Assembly: GCA_020161355.1 (NCBI GenBank)
Contig: JAIUOF010000009.1
Coordinates: 150,008-214,007 of the forward strand
Direction: 5' to 3'
Origin: Bacteroidota bacterium
GTDB taxonomy: Bacteria > Bacteroidota > Bacteroidia > Cytophagales > Spirosomataceae
Length of the DNA: 64,000 nt
In this document: positions 9,672-18,801 of the stretch, one piece after another
How the letters are laid out: the number at the start of each line of letters is the position of its first letter
How positions within the stretch are numbered: the stretch's first letter is position 1
Translations under genes and position numbers: made by a program
The notes under the pieces: model-generated
Database searches by the model: none
What the model was told of the DNA's origin: nothing
Seen by the model: the letters and a program-made list of their open reading frames with translations, nothing else

Positions 9672-10635
9672 ATCCTGCAAAACCTAGGAGCCTTTTGATG
9701 GTCCTTTTTATATTTAGCAACCAAACCGGAATCACATGGTCACGCAAAAGAATTTTTGCATTGGTAACCTTAGGAAACATCAACGAAAAGTATTTAATCA
9801 CCAAACTCAGCTTCGCCCAATACCTTTCTTTATATTGTTTGGAATTGATCAATAGATAATACCAGCCGCCAAGATTCCGCTTAAACCGGTCATGAAACTT
9901 ATAATCAGTATCCTTATCGAGGTTGGAATACATCAAAATCCTGTTTTCCAAGAATACCGCATCGTCCTTGTGGTCTGAATTACTGGCTCCGGCTGCATGA
10001 CGACGGTATGCTGCGGTTACATCCGGCAGAAACTTGATTTTCCCAAATCTTGCAGCCAACATTATCATTGGGATATCGCCACTTTTGACTTTCGGGAACC
10101 AGGGTCGGGTAGGAAATATCGCATCAAACCTAAAAAATAAAGAAGCCGTGCCCATAAACCACACTTCATGGTCGGCAATGAGGTCATCAATCGTGAAAAC
10201 GTCTTTATTTAGATTTTGATTTAACAAATAAGCAGGTTGCTTTTCATCAAAATACTCGACCCGGCAATTGGTAAAACATACCGCAAACTCGGGATTTGCC
10301 TCCATAAAATCGGCTTGTTTCTGAAGTTTAAAAGGATCAATCCAATAGTCATCACCTTCCAAAGCCGACATATATTTCCCCCGGCAATTTTCAAGAATCC
10401 TGATAGAATTGGGCTGTGGTCCGCCATTTTTCTCTCCTCTTACAACTTTTATTTTTTCAGGAAAACGAGCCTGATATTCATCCGCTATCTGGCTGGTGCC
10501 GTCTGTTGAACAATCATCACCAATGATAATTTCGAAGTCAAAGGTAGTTTGCTGTGCTAAAACACTTTCGACTGACTGGCGGAAAAATTTTGCATGATTA
10601 TAGGTAAGCAGGTGAACACTTACCAGGGGTCTCAT
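9670..10635 (-). CDS. GT2-family glycosyltransferase
   Basis: 321 aa from the ATG at 10635. An in-frame ATG at 10662 also exists, but it abuts the T-run of the glmM terminator, and the GT-A fold begins right at residue 3 (PLVSVHLLTYNH). The GDDCSTDGT and ALEGDDYWIDP motifs give the nucleotide-sugar binding aspartates of family 2. A C-terminal tail of about 90 residues follows the catalytic domain. It would add a sugar to a lipid carrier, polysaccharide or protein in the cytoplasm. No glycan cluster surrounds it, so the acceptor is unknown. It may share a role in surface-polymer building with the upstream hexose-phosphate mutase, but a terminator separates them. Confidence 0.88.
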   Translation of the reverse strand: MRPLVSVHLLTYNHAKFFRQSVESVLAQQTTFDFEIIIGDDCSTDGTSQIADEYQARFPEKIKVVRGEKNGGPQPNSIRILENCRGKYMSALEGDDYWIDPFKLQKQADFMEANPEFAVCFTNCRVEYFDEKQPAYLLNQNLNKDVFTIDDLIADHEVWFMGTASLFFRFDAIFPTRPWFPKVKSGDIPMIMLAARFGKIKFLPDVTAAYRRHAAGASNSDHKDDAVFLENRILMYSNLDKDTDYKFHDRFKRNLGGWYYLLINSKQYKERYWAKLSLVIKYFSLMFPKVTNAKILLRDHVIPVWLLNIKRTIKRLLGFAG

Positions 10636-10664
10636 TACTGCAAACGTCGGGTTTATTTCCATAT

Positions 10665-10700
10665 AAAAAAATATGCAGGACTATCACCCTGCATTTTTTT
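10665..10700 (-). terminator. terminator downstream of glmM
   Basis: Hairpin ATGCAGG / CCTGCAT with an 8 nt loop and U-tracts on both sides. It lies just after the glmM stop and just before the glycosyltransferase start on the minus strand. Confidence 0.8.
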
Positions 10701-10734
10701 GAATTCTTTCACAAAAATATAAAAAAGCTTAATA

Positions 10735-12132
10735 TCAGGATATCATTGCTTCTTTTATGTCCATTATTATCTTATCGGCCAGGTTATCGGCTTTGGTTTC
10801 AAACTCACTTTCGGCATATATTCTGATAATTGGCTCGGTGTTAGATTTTCTCAAATGCACCCATTCTTTGTCAAAATATATTTTCACTCCATCTCTCAGG
10901 TCAATTTCATATTTCGAATATTTCTTCTGGATTTTTGCCAAAATCCCATCTACATCGGTACCCTGACTCAATTCTATCTTCTTTTTAGCAATGAAATAGT
11001 TGGGATACTTTTTCCGGAGAAAACCTACAGGTTTGCCAAATTTGGCTAAATGTGTCAAAAACAAAGCTATACCCACCAATGCGTCTCTTCCATAGTGCAG
11101 CTCCGGGAATATGATTCCTCCGTTTCCTTCACCACCTATGATTGATCCTTTTTCTTTCATTTTTTCGACCACATTGACTTCACCTACAGCCGCCGAAAAA
11201 TACTCTCCACCATGACTGATAGTCACGTCTTTGAGTGCCATCGTGCTTGAAAGGTTCGAAACCGTGGTGTTTTTTTGAGTCTTATTTATGCTAAGAATAT
11301 AGTCAGAAACCGCAACCAAGGTGTATTCTTCACCAAAAGGCTCTCCGTCTTCACATATCAGTGCAAGTCTGTCCACATCTGGGTCAACTACTATTCCAAG
11401 ATCAAAGTCACCTTTCTGCATTTCACCTGAAATTTCTCTCAGGTTTTCAGGAAGTGGTTCAGGATTATGGGCAAAATGTCCGTTTGGCTCACAATTGATT
11501 TCTTTTATCTCTGTTACACCTAATGCCTTCAAAAGCATCGGCACTGCAATGCCTCCCGATGAGTTGACCGCATCTACCGCTATCTTAAATCCTGCTTTTT
11601 TGATTAAATCAACATCCACCGATGACAAAGCCAGTATCTGATCAATATGTTTTTGCAGATATGTATCGTCTTTGGTTACTTTTCCGAGATGCTTTACATC
11701 AGCGAATGAAAAGTTTTCGAACTCGGCAATTTCCAACAAATGCTGACCATCTTCCCCCGATATGAATTCTCCTTTTTCATTGAGAAGCTTTAATGCATTC
11801 CATTGTACAGGATTATGACTGGCTGTAAGAATGATTCCTCCGGCTGCATTTTCAAGAGGTACGGCAATTTCGACTGTGGGTGTGGTCGAAAGACCCAAAT
11901 CAATCACATCTATTCCCATCCCTACCAAAGTCGCAATCACCAGGTCGTTAACCATAGGACCAGAAGGACGAGCGTCCCTTCCCACAACAACCTTTTTATT
12001 CAGAGTTTCTTTTTTTAAAATAATGGAGGCAAATGCAGCGGTAAATTTGACAACATCTACCGGGGTAAGATTGTCCCCCGTTTTACCGCCAATGGTACCT
12101 CTTATACCTGATATTGATTTTATTAATGACAC
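10735..12132 (-). CDS. glmM: phosphoglucosamine mutase-like phosphohexomutase
   Basis: 465 aa alpha-D-phosphohexomutase with four domains. The catalytic phosphoserine is Ser105 in TASHNPVQWNALK. The metal-binding loop is DPDVDRLA, the sugar-binding loop is GEGNGG and the phosphate-binding loop is RKSNTEPIIR. GlmM converts glucosamine-6-phosphate to glucosamine-1-phosphate for UDP-GlcNAc, needed for peptidoglycan. The ASHNP and SNTEP motifs are shared with phosphomannomutases, so the exact sugar specificity is inferred from the overall resemblance to Bacteroidota GlmM. It is monocistronic, with its own terminator. Confidence 0.85.
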   Translation of the reverse strand: MSLIKSISGIRGTIGGKTGDNLTPVDVVKFTAAFASIILKKETLNKKVVVGRDARPSGPMVNDLVIATLVGMGIDVIDLGLSTTPTVEIAVPLENAAGGIILTASHNPVQWNALKLLNEKGEFISGEDGQHLLEIAEFENFSFADVKHLGKVTKDDTYLQKHIDQILALSSVDVDLIKKAGFKIAVDAVNSSGGIAVPMLLKALGVTEIKEINCEPNGHFAHNPEPLPENLREISGEMQKGDFDLGIVVDPDVDRLALICEDGEPFGEEYTLVAVSDYILSINKTQKNTTVSNLSSTMALKDVTISHGGEYFSAAVGEVNVVEKMKEKGSIIGGEGNGGIIFPELHYGRDALVGIALFLTHLAKFGKPVGFLRKKYPNYFIAKKKIELSQGTDVDGILAKIQKKYSKYEIDLRDGVKIYFDKEWVHLRKSNTEPIIRIYAESEFETKADNLADKIIMDIKEAMIS

Positions 12133-12219
12133 GTAGTATGACTTTTAGTTGAAAACTTAAATAAATCCGTCCGGTGAAAATAGCATCGGAGTCGTAAAAT
12201 TAACTGTTTTTATGGGAAA

Positions 12220-13071
12220 TTATTCTTTCAGAGCTTTAATTATTACTTGTGTATCAAGCATAGACTCAACGACAGAAGATGACCTGAAAGTTCCCCGAAT
12301 GGGAGTTAATCCCCGGTCTTCAATCGATGATGCCAATGCAATATAGTTATGGTCGACCACTCTGCCCTCGGTAGGATCAAAGCCTCTCCATCCCCCTCCC
12401 GGCAAAAGCACCTCAACCCAAGCGTGTAAATCATGTTGATGAAGTTCGCTTCCATACAAATACCCACTAATGAATCGTGAAAGTAGGCCTACAGCAGCAC
12501 ATGCCTCCATCATTAAGACTGAAAAATCTCTACATGAGCCCTGCATAGTCTTCAATGTTAAATATCCAGGGTTGGCATCGCCCCGTTCTCTGGAAACATA
12601 TTCAAACTTTCTATGAATCTCAGTGGTGAGTTCCATCAAAAAATCTATAGTGTCAAATTTTGCTTTCTGAGCAATCTGATTTGCAAAATCCTTAACGGAT
12701 GCATCTACTCTTTTGTTTCCCAAAATCGCCTCAATATTCAGGGCCAACTTACCGGGATATCTAAAAGGTATTTTGGCGGATTCGAAAGGAAAAAATACGA
12801 AATTTAATGCATGAAAAGGTTCAGATTGAATTTTAAACTTCGAAAAAACTTCGAATGTTTTAAGCATTTGATTCACGTAACATAACTGCTGAATATTGCT
12901 TTCCTGGTCAATATTTTTAACAAGGAGGTCGGGTTTGGGTAAAATTGTAAGATGACAGTCGAGTATTTGCTGAAAAGGCGTAGGTCTCGGATTCAGATAC
13001 AGATAGTGAGGATTAAGCCCCACATAGTCGGAATATGAATATTTTAACCTATGCTCAACTTCAAATATCAT
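12220..13071 (-). CDS. transglutaminase-like cysteine protease domain protein
   Basis: 283 aa. The N-terminal beta domain is of the bacterial transglutaminase-like type (EVEHRLKYSYSDYVGLNPH). The C-terminal papain-like core has the catalytic triad Cys in GSCRDFSVLMMEA, His in LHAWVEV and Asp in GFDPTEG. Its start overlaps the Anbu stop by 4 nt (ATGA), so it is coupled to the peptidase. Such proteins occur with Anbu and alpha-E proteins in many bacteria, where a role in peptide tag synthesis or processing has been proposed. The actual reaction is not established. Confidence 0.92.
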   Translation of the reverse strand: MIFEVEHRLKYSYSDYVGLNPHYLYLNPRPTPFQQILDCHLTILPKPDLLVKNIDQESNIQQLCYVNQMLKTFEVFSKFKIQSEPFHALNFVFFPFESAKIPFRYPGKLALNIEAILGNKRVDASVKDFANQIAQKAKFDTIDFLMELTTEIHRKFEYVSRERGDANPGYLTLKTMQGSCRDFSVLMMEACAAVGLLSRFISGYLYGSELHQHDLHAWVEVLLPGGGWRGFDPTEGRVVDHNYIALASSIEDRGLTPIRGTFRSSSVVESMLDTQVIIKALKE

Positions 13072-13796
13072 CTCGATAGTTTTCTTAGTATAGGGTCAAT
13101 CCAGTCATTAGGTAGTTTCTGTACCGAGGCGTTAAGGAGGGCATTCCATTGGTAGGAAATATGTTCCAAATCTTGCTTGTCAAATGTGTGCTCAACGATA
13201 TTAAATGAGTTTTTCTCGTAAAGGATTACGTCTAATGGAAAATCAACGTCATTTGCACTCACTCTTGTAGAATCAAATGCCAAAAAACCCAGCTTTAAAA
13301 CTTCTTCAATAGGAGTATTGTATTTGATATTCCGATATAATATGGGCTTACCATATCCAGAGTTCCCAATAATAATAAACGGCGAACCTTCTGTAACTTC
13401 AATCCAGTTGCCTTCAGGATAAATCAAAAACAACTTATGCTCTTTGTCATTTTGTAATTGCCCACCCACTATGGCCGAAAGATTAAACCTCAAACCTGCA
13501 TTGGCAAGCGAATGACTGTCTTCGTTGGCAACTCTTTTTATCTGATCACCGAAAGCGTTGGCCGCTTTATACAGCTTATCAAATTTATCATCTTCCTTTT
13601 CAAGTATTTCGTCAAAGTACGTTATGGCTTTGTCTCTTACCGACCTCAAACCTGCGGTCATGACAAAAAGGCAATGATTATTAACCTGATGCGTCGAGAC
13701 TTTTCTTTCACTCGACACCTCACTTCCTGAAGTAATTCTACGGTCGGCAATACCTACTATGCCCTGGGCGGTTTTTACCCCTAAACAAAAGGTCAT
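13068..13796 (-). CDS. Anbu, proteasome-like Ntn-hydrolase
   Basis: 242 aa. After removal of the initiator Met, the N-terminal Thr1 would be the nucleophile (TFCLGVKTAQGIVGIADRR), with Asp17 in IADRR and a lysine at 31, close to the Lys33 of proteasome beta subunits. Fold and length match the ancestral beta-subunit family. It probably assembles into a ring or helical oligomer and cleaves peptides in the cytoplasm; no AAA unfoldase gene accompanies it. It sits between the alpha-E and transglutaminase genes on the same strand. Substrates are unknown. Confidence 0.92.
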   Translation of the reverse strand: MTFCLGVKTAQGIVGIADRRITSGSEVSSERKVSTHQVNNHCLFVMTAGLRSVRDKAITYFDEILEKEDDKFDKLYKAANAFGDQIKRVANEDSHSLANAGLRFNLSAIVGGQLQNDKEHKLFLIYPEGNWIEVTEGSPFIIIGNSGYGKPILYRNIKYNTPIEEVLKLGFLAFDSTRVSANDVDFPLDVILYEKNSFNIVEHTFDKQDLEHISYQWNALLNASVQKLPNDWIDPILRKLSR

Positions 13797-13841
13797 TGGT
13801 TGTTATATTTTTTTGAGGTGCAAATTTAATTATAAAGCTGC

Positions 13842-14798
13842 CTAAAATTTGGCTTCGAGGTCAAAATAAACTTTAAATATTTCGCTATCAATATTATTAT
13901 TTTTTATTTGAAATTCATTTAAAAAATTATGTAGCCCCTGATCAATAATTTCCTGAGTTTCAGTAAAATCGATGAGGTTTTTCAACATGGTCATACTTTT
14001 CTCTGCTGCATTGGTATAGGAGTCCTGAGGCCTGGCTCCTGACAATCGGTAAAGTGCGTATTCCGCTTTTTTGATTGAGTGATGTATCGCTCTCGGAAAA
14101 TCCCGGTCTTTGATTAGGAACTCTATGATATTGTCCTGCCTGAGACTTTTGTATTTTTGACGATACATATTAAATGCACTTACCGACTTCAAAACCGATG
14201 ACCAAATCAACAAATCCTGCGGATTTACCTGTTTTTCATCTGAAACTGCACTGAAATTAAAATATCCGATATCCAAAAAACGTGAGGTTTTGTCGGCCCG
14301 CTCAATAAATTTTCCAAGATTGGCAAAATAGTGAGCCTCATTCCGGCTCAAAGTGCCATCCATCATGCCATTAAATAGCTGACATTTTTGCTTTATTTTT
14401 TCGTAAAAAGGCAGCAAATTTTCGATTTGTGGCTTTTTACTTTTATTAAAATCGAGATAGAACCCATTGAGGTGCTCCCAGACTTCCTTTGGCAAAGTTT
14501 CTTTTACGGTACGGGCATTTTCTCTGGCGTTGGCCAGCATATTTAGGATGGAGTTTGGATTAAGCCTGTCAAAAGTAATAAAATCAATGATCTTGTTTTG
14601 ATCCTCATTTTCACCATAAAGGCTCTGATACATCTCTTTATCATGAGCAGCCTCCAGTAATAGGGTCCATTGCCTGGATATGGTGTCAGGCAAATCGTAG
14701 GAAAGGTTGATATTTACACTTACAAAACGAGAGTAATTTTCGACTCTTTCCAAATATCGGCTCATCCAATAGATAGAATTGGCAACTCTACTTAACAT
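13842..14798 (-). CDS. alpha-E domain protein (DUF403)
   Basis: 318 aa, all helical. It begins with the typical MLSRVANSIYWMSRYLERVENYSR start and carries the conserved GTLSRNEAHYFANLGKFIERAD helix segment. It has no known catalytic activity and is considered an accessory protein of the ATP-grasp/transglutaminase/Anbu system. It is the first gene of the local operon, 45 bp before Anbu. The circularly permuted ATP-grasp gene commonly found just upstream is not present here. Upstream there is a promoter-like box and then an unrelated Dabb gene. Confidence 0.92.
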   Translation of the reverse strand: MLSRVANSIYWMSRYLERVENYSRFVSVNINLSYDLPDTISRQWTLLLEAAHDKEMYQSLYGENEDQNKIIDFITFDRLNPNSILNMLANARENARTVKETLPKEVWEHLNGFYLDFNKSKKPQIENLLPFYEKIKQKCQLFNGMMDGTLSRNEAHYFANLGKFIERADKTSRFLDIGYFNFSAVSDEKQVNPQDLLIWSSVLKSVSAFNMYRQKYKSLRQDNIIEFLIKDRDFPRAIHHSIKKAEYALYRLSGARPQDSYTNAAEKSMTMLKNLIDFTETQEIIDQGLHNFLNEFQIKNNNIDSEIFKVYFDLEAKF

Positions 14799-14819
14799 TT
14801 TCTTTGGTTTTTATTATTT

Positions 14820-14850
14820 CAAATTTATGAAAAAGAAGATAAAATCCAAG
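14820..14850 (-). promoter_or_regulatory. promoter of the alpha-E/Anbu/transglutaminase operon
   Basis: On the minus strand, CTTG, 19 bp, then TAAATTTG. The -7 box matches TAnnTTTG exactly and the -33 box matches TTTG at three of four bases. It is 21 nt before the alpha-E ATG. Confidence 0.5.
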
Positions 14851-14951
14851 TTTTTGAGTAAATGCTTGACAATTCAGGAATACTTTCTATGTTTTTCTTG
14901 AAAAAATATAAAAAATCTTGCCCTTCTCACCGTTTTTACATAAACACCAAT

Positions 14952-15344
14952 CTATATGTCAATTGAGTCATAGACATTCACTTTTTCCCACAAATAAGCG
15001 TAATCTTCAACAAACTTCAGATGAATTGGATGTTTCTGATAGATTTCTTCTTCTTCGATATTTTTGAAAAAACACAACCAGGAAATCGAGTAATCCCGCA
15101 CAATCACCGAGCGATTTGTATTTGCAGGAATTCCAATATGAAATGATTTAATAGTGGGCACTTTTGAAAGTTTGGTTAATCCCTCTATTAATTTTTCCCT
15201 GTTTTCCTGATTATTTTCTTTTAAATAAAAATACACATGATGGATAAATGCCTTTTCGGTTTTATTTGATTCAATTCCAAAAACGGGTAATGCCGCCAAT
15301 GCTGCCGACTTTTGTAAAAAAGCTCTTCTATTTTGATTTTTCAT
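14952..15344 (-). CDS. secreted Dabb (stress-responsive alpha/beta barrel) protein
   Basis: 130 aa from the ATG at 15344, chosen over an upstream ATG at 15368 because it places the twin-arginine-like NRRAFLQKSAALAALPVFG right at the N terminus. The remainder is one Dabb ferredoxin-like domain: HHVYFYLKENN, a GIPANTNRSVIVRDYSIS centre and a final HPIHLKFVEDYAYLWEKV helix. Members form dimeric barrels. Some are enzymes of aromatic or polyketide chemistry, but many are unassigned. Export by the Tat pathway is inferred. It has no clear operon partner. Confidence 0.82.
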   Translation of the reverse strand: MKNQNRRAFLQKSAALAALPVFGIESNKTEKAFIHHVYFYLKENNQENREKLIEGLTKLSKVPTIKSFHIGIPANTNRSVIVRDYSISWLCFFKNIEEEEIYQKHPIHLKFVEDYAYLWEKVNVYDSIDI

Positions 15345-15376
15345 TTTTAATATGTGATTGAATTTCAAAAATGGTC

Positions 15377-15412
15377 AAAAAAAAATCCCGAACAAAATGA
15401 ACGGGATTTTTG
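15377..15412 (-). terminator. terminator of the aldolase gene
   Basis: Hairpin AATCCCG / CGGGATT with an 11 nt loop, directly downstream of the aldolase stop. The A-run on the plus strand gives the U-tract of the minus transcript. Confidence 0.85.
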
Positions 15413-15428
15413 AAAATAATATTAAATC

Positions 15429-16511
15429 TTAAAACAATCCTTCGCAACGGTTGATACAATTCAAATCTTCGAAAGCCACTTTAAGACGGGCAATCATTGA
15501 TTCTTCACCTTTACGCAACCACACGCGAGGGTCATAATATTTTTTATTCGGAGAATCAGCTCCTTCAGGGTTACCCAATTGTGACTGAAGATACCCTTCT
15601 TTGTCTTTATAATATTTCAGAATACCTTCCCAGGTGCTCCACTGCATATCAGTATCGATGTTCATTTTTACTGCACCATAAGTAATCGCCTCACGGATCT
15701 CCTCACGGCTTGAACCAGAACCACCATGGAACACAAAGTTTACCGGCAATTCGCCTGTTCCATATTTTTTCTGGATATAATCCTGCGAATTTTTAAGAAT
15801 GATTGGCTTCAAAGACACGTTACCTGGTTTGTAAACTCCATGAACGTTACCAAATGCTGCCGCAATTGTAAAGTTTGGAGAAATGCTTCCCAATTCTTCA
15901 TAAGCAAAAGCAACTTCTTCAGGCTGTGTATAAAGCTTTGAGCTGTCAACGTCAGAATTATCCACACCGTCTTCTTCACCACCTGTAACACCAAGTTCAA
16001 TTTCAAGAGTCATGCCCATCTTGGCCATTCTCTCCAAATATTTTTTCGAGATTTCGATGTTTTCAGCGATTGGCTCTTCAGAAAGGTCAATCATATGAGA
16101 GCTAAATAGCGGCGAACCTGTGGCAGCAAAATGTTTTTCACCGGCATCAAGCAATCCGTCGATCCAGGGTAAAAGTTTTTTGGCACAGTGGTCAGTATGC
16201 AATACAACGGGAACACCATAATGCTGTGCCATTTGATGCACATGCAAAGCTCCGGAAATAGAACCTGCAACAGCAGCCTTCTGACCTTCATTAGAAAGGC
16301 TTTTACCAGCATAGAATATTCCGCCTCCATTTGAAAACTGTATCATAACCGGTGAATTCACGGCTTTGGCAGTTTCAAGTACGGCATTTATTGAATTGGT
16401 ACCTACAACATTTACGGCAGGAAGTGCATAGTTATTTTCATTAGCATGTCTCAACAATTGGTTAAGTGCTTCACCGGTTACTACGCCCGGTTTAATCAAA
16501 GATTGGCTCAT
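15429..16511 (-). CDS. fba: class II fructose-bisphosphate aldolase
   Basis: 360 aa, of the class IIA (E. coli FbaA-like) type. Zinc ligands are recognisable in LHTDHCAKKLLPW and the later FHGGSGSSREEI. The glutamate region is ELGVTGGEEDGVDN, and NIDTDMQWSTWEG forms the phosphate site. It splits fructose-1,6-bisphosphate to dihydroxyacetone phosphate and glyceraldehyde-3-phosphate in glycolysis and gluconeogenesis. The gene is monocistronic, with an AT-rich leader and a clear terminator. Confidence 0.96.
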   Translation of the reverse strand: MSQSLIKPGVVTGEALNQLLRHANENNYALPAVNVVGTNSINAVLETAKAVNSPVMIQFSNGGGIFYAGKSLSNEGQKAAVAGSISGALHVHQMAQHYGVPVVLHTDHCAKKLLPWIDGLLDAGEKHFAATGSPLFSSHMIDLSEEPIAENIEISKKYLERMAKMGMTLEIELGVTGGEEDGVDNSDVDSSKLYTQPEEVAFAYEELGSISPNFTIAAAFGNVHGVYKPGNVSLKPIILKNSQDYIQKKYGTGELPVNFVFHGGSGSSREEIREAITYGAVKMNIDTDMQWSTWEGILKYYKDKEGYLQSQLGNPEGADSPNKKYYDPRVWLRKGEESMIARLKVAFEDLNCINRCEGLF

Positions 16512-16598
16512 AAAATATACTTTTAGTATTTAAAAAAGATTTTTTTTTATTTTAGCCTGATGAAGAAGGTTAACGTAAAAATGTATTGCAAATTTACT

Positions 16599-16630
16599 AA
16601 AAAAGCCCTTTCGACTTTCATTTTTGGGCT
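16599..16630 (-). terminator. terminator of the AlkD-like gene
   Basis: AGCCC / GGGCT hairpin whose first arm overlaps the last codons of the AlkD-like gene, followed on the minus strand by a run of T. Confidence 0.6.
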
Positions 16631-17328
16631 AAATAATATTTCCTTTTTTCTTCGGGAAATTTCTCAATTGCGTACCGTAAAGTTGTTCTCGGAATATTGG
16701 AAATGTGCTTTAAAAGAAATTTTTCAACCAATTCATTTCCACCTTTTTGCCAAATCTCTCGCAAAACCCACCCATTGGCTTTACGCATGAGATCATGCTC
16801 GTGAAAAAGCAATTTTTCAATCAGATACATAGGAAAATCAAAAGATTTCTCATTTGCAAAATGTAGCATTGCAATAACCGCTATTCTCTCTGACCATAAA
16901 TGCCCGCTTTCGGCCAGTCCGATTAGTATGGATTTATCTTTTTCTTCCAAAAAATATGGCCCAATGATATAATGGGTTGAGCAGTCGACTAAATCCCAAT
17001 TGTTAATGTACGGAATATGATCAAGGTAAAAGTTTACAATTTCTTTTTTGAGGTTTCTGTCTTTTAATTTCTTGTATTTTAAAACCAAAATTGAAAGTGC
17101 GGCAAACCTTACCTCATGTATTTCACTTTTTAGCAATTGACTCACCTCTGACAATTCAAGAGATTTAAAGTTTTCCTTTGCTACAGCATGAGCCTGTGGG
17201 TTAGTTAATCCCCAAAAAATATCTCCCTCCCCATACTGACCTTCGGCTACCTTAAAATACTTTGTTTTTTGGATTGCCTTTTCAGGATTTTTTAAGGTTT
17301 CAAGTTGATTAAATACTTTTTCCCACAT
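16618..17328 (-). CDS. AlkD-like DNA alkylation repair glycosylase
   Basis: 236 aa of HEAT-like helical repeats. The residues used by AlkD for catalysis and DNA contact are present: a Trp and an Asp in NNWDLVD, an Arg in WSERIAVIAM and a Trp in KANGWVLRE. The family removes N3- and N7-alkylated purines without base flipping, protecting DNA from alkylation. It is divergent from the FMN reductase gene, with a 58 bp spacer. Confidence 0.9.
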   Translation of the reverse strand: MWEKVFNQLETLKNPEKAIQKTKYFKVAEGQYGEGDIFWGLTNPQAHAVAKENFKSLELSEVSQLLKSEIHEVRFAALSILVLKYKKLKDRNLKKEIVNFYLDHIPYINNWDLVDCSTHYIIGPYFLEEKDKSILIGLAESGHLWSERIAVIAMLHFANEKSFDFPMYLIEKLLFHEHDLMRKANGWVLREIWQKGGNELVEKFLLKHISNIPRTTLRYAIEKFPEEKRKYYLAQK

Positions 17329-17386
17329 AATTATCGAATTTTGAAACCAAATATCGTGTTAAATAATTTTAAACCAGAATTTTTGA

Positions 17387-17905
17387 ATGACAGGTATAAT
17401 AATTGGCACAAACAGAGAGGGTTCACTTTCAGAAGAAGTGGCACAGTTTTACAAAAAAAAATTAACAGAATTAAATCAGGCAGCCAGTTTGATTGATTTA
17501 AAAAAACTCCCTAAAGATTTTCAGTTTACCGCACTTTACGGCAAGAAAAATCCGGAATTTGATGAGTTTCAGAAGAAAATTGATCAATGCGAAAAGCTGA
17601 TCTTTGTAGTTCCTGAATATAACAATTCTTACCCGGGAATCGTAAAGTCTTTTATTGAAGGATTAAGACATCCTGATACCTTTACCTCTAAAAAAATTGC
17701 CCTGGTGGGTGTATCTACGGGTGTTTTGGGTAATGCCATTGGCTTAAGTCATCTCAACGACATTTTGAGCTATCTCAATGCCAACGTTCTTGGCTTAAGA
17801 GTAAAACTTGGCTCTTTGGATACGCATTTTTCTGATGGGCAGATTACCAGTGAAACCTACAATCTGTTCATTAATCGACAAATTCAGTCATTTTTGGCTT
17901 TTTAA
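17387..17905 (+). CDS. NADPH-dependent FMN reductase-like flavoprotein
   Basis: 172 aa flavodoxin-like protein. IIGTNREGSLSEEVA forms the phosphate-binding loop for FMN, and VPEYNNSYPGIVKSFIEG is the characteristic second loop. It resembles the NAD(P)H-dependent FMN/azo/chromate reductase family. It would reduce quinones, flavins or other acceptors in the cytoplasm. Physiological substrate unknown. It stands alone between the AlkD-like and DUF1080 genes. Confidence 0.9.
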   Translation: MTGIIIGTNREGSLSEEVAQFYKKKLTELNQAASLIDLKKLPKDFQFTALYGKKNPEFDEFQKKIDQCEKLIFVVPEYNNSYPGIVKSFIEGLRHPDTFTSKKIALVGVSTGVLGNAIGLSHLNDILSYLNANVLGLRVKLGSLDTHFSDGQITSETYNLFINRQIQSFLAF

Positions 17906-17938
17906 TTCAATTTTTCAAAATCCTCTTGAAGGATTTAT

Positions 17939-17946
17939 TATTTTTG
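17939..17946 (+). promoter_or_regulatory. -7 box of the DUF1080 gene
   Basis: TATTTTTG, an exact TAnnTTTG match 24 nt before the ATG at 17971. It lies within the longer open frame that begins at 17926, arguing against that earlier start. Confidence 0.5.
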
Positions 17947-17970
17947 AAAATATTAATCAACCTTTCAAAT

Positions 17971-18753
17971 ATGAAAAAATCAATAAATACTTTTTTGGTG
18001 GCATTTCTTGGTATGAGTGGTGTGGCGATGGCTCAATACCCCAATACCCCTCCAGAAGTTTCGCCAATGCCTATGAAACCCGAAATGACTGAAATCTGGG
18101 AGCCTCAGGTTAAGGTTGTAACTCCCGGAAAAAGCCTGGGTGATGCACCGTCAGACGCAATAATTCTTTTTGACGGGAAAAACCTCGATCAGTGGGTTAG
18201 CCAAAGGGACATCACAAAACCTGCACCCTGGAAAATTGTTGACAATGACCACATGGAAGTGGTGCCCAACAGCGGCGGTATTCAAACCAAAATGAAGTTT
18301 GGTGATTGCCAATTGCATATTGAATTCAGTGCTCCTGATGTAGTAGAAAGCCAGGGACAAGGCCGTGGCAACAGTGGTGTGTTCCTTCAAAACAGATACG
18401 AATTGCAGGTATTAGATTCGTACAACAACCGCACTTATTCCAATGGCCAGGCGGCAAGTATTTATAAGGATGTACCTCCACTCGTAAATGCTATGCGTAG
18501 CCCGCTGGAGTGGAATACTTATGACATAATATATACTGCTGTAAGATTTAAAGCCGATGGGAGAGTTGATTCTCCTGCCAGAATTACTGTATTACACAAT
18601 GGCATTTTGGTGCAAAATAATACAACCATTGCAGGCTTGACCAATTACATAGGACTACACATGTACCCTGCCGCTCATGGAGATGATGTTATTTCTCTTC
18701 AAGACCATGGAAACAAAACCCAGTTCAGAAATATCTGGATAAGAAAACTGTAA
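17971..18753 (+). CDS. secreted DUF1080 protein (3-keto-disaccharide hydrolase family)
   Basis: 260 aa from the ATG at 17971, which begins a signal peptide (MKKSINTFLVAFLGMSGVAMA). The longer frame from 17926 would put extra residues before the signal and start within the promoter box. The family core is visible: ILFDGKNLDQWVS, NSGVFLQNRYELQVLDSY and the C-terminal QDHGNKTQFRNIWIRKL. The fold is concanavalin-like, and members act on 3-keto-glycosides in the periplasm. It ends in a terminator that runs into the prmC start. Confidence 0.9.
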   Translation: MKKSINTFLVAFLGMSGVAMAQYPNTPPEVSPMPMKPEMTEIWEPQVKVVTPGKSLGDAPSDAIILFDGKNLDQWVSQRDITKPAPWKIVDNDHMEVVPNSGGIQTKMKFGDCQLHIEFSAPDVVESQGQGRGNSGVFLQNRYELQVLDSYNNRTYSNGQAASIYKDVPPLVNAMRSPLEWNTYDIIYTAVRFKADGRVDSPARITVLHNGILVQNNTTIAGLTNYIGLHMYPAAHGDDVISLQDHGNKTQFRNIWIRKL

Positions 18754-18776
18754 AAAGACTTAAATATGATAATTTT

Positions 18777-18801
18777 GAGGGGGCATTTAGTCCCCTTTTT
18801 T
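18777..18801 (+). terminator. terminator immediately before prmC
   Basis: Hairpin AGGGG / CCCCT with a 10 nt loop, then six T, ending one base before the prmC ATG at 18802. It terminates DUF1080 transcripts and would occlude the prmC ribosome site in read-through RNA. Confidence 0.75.
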
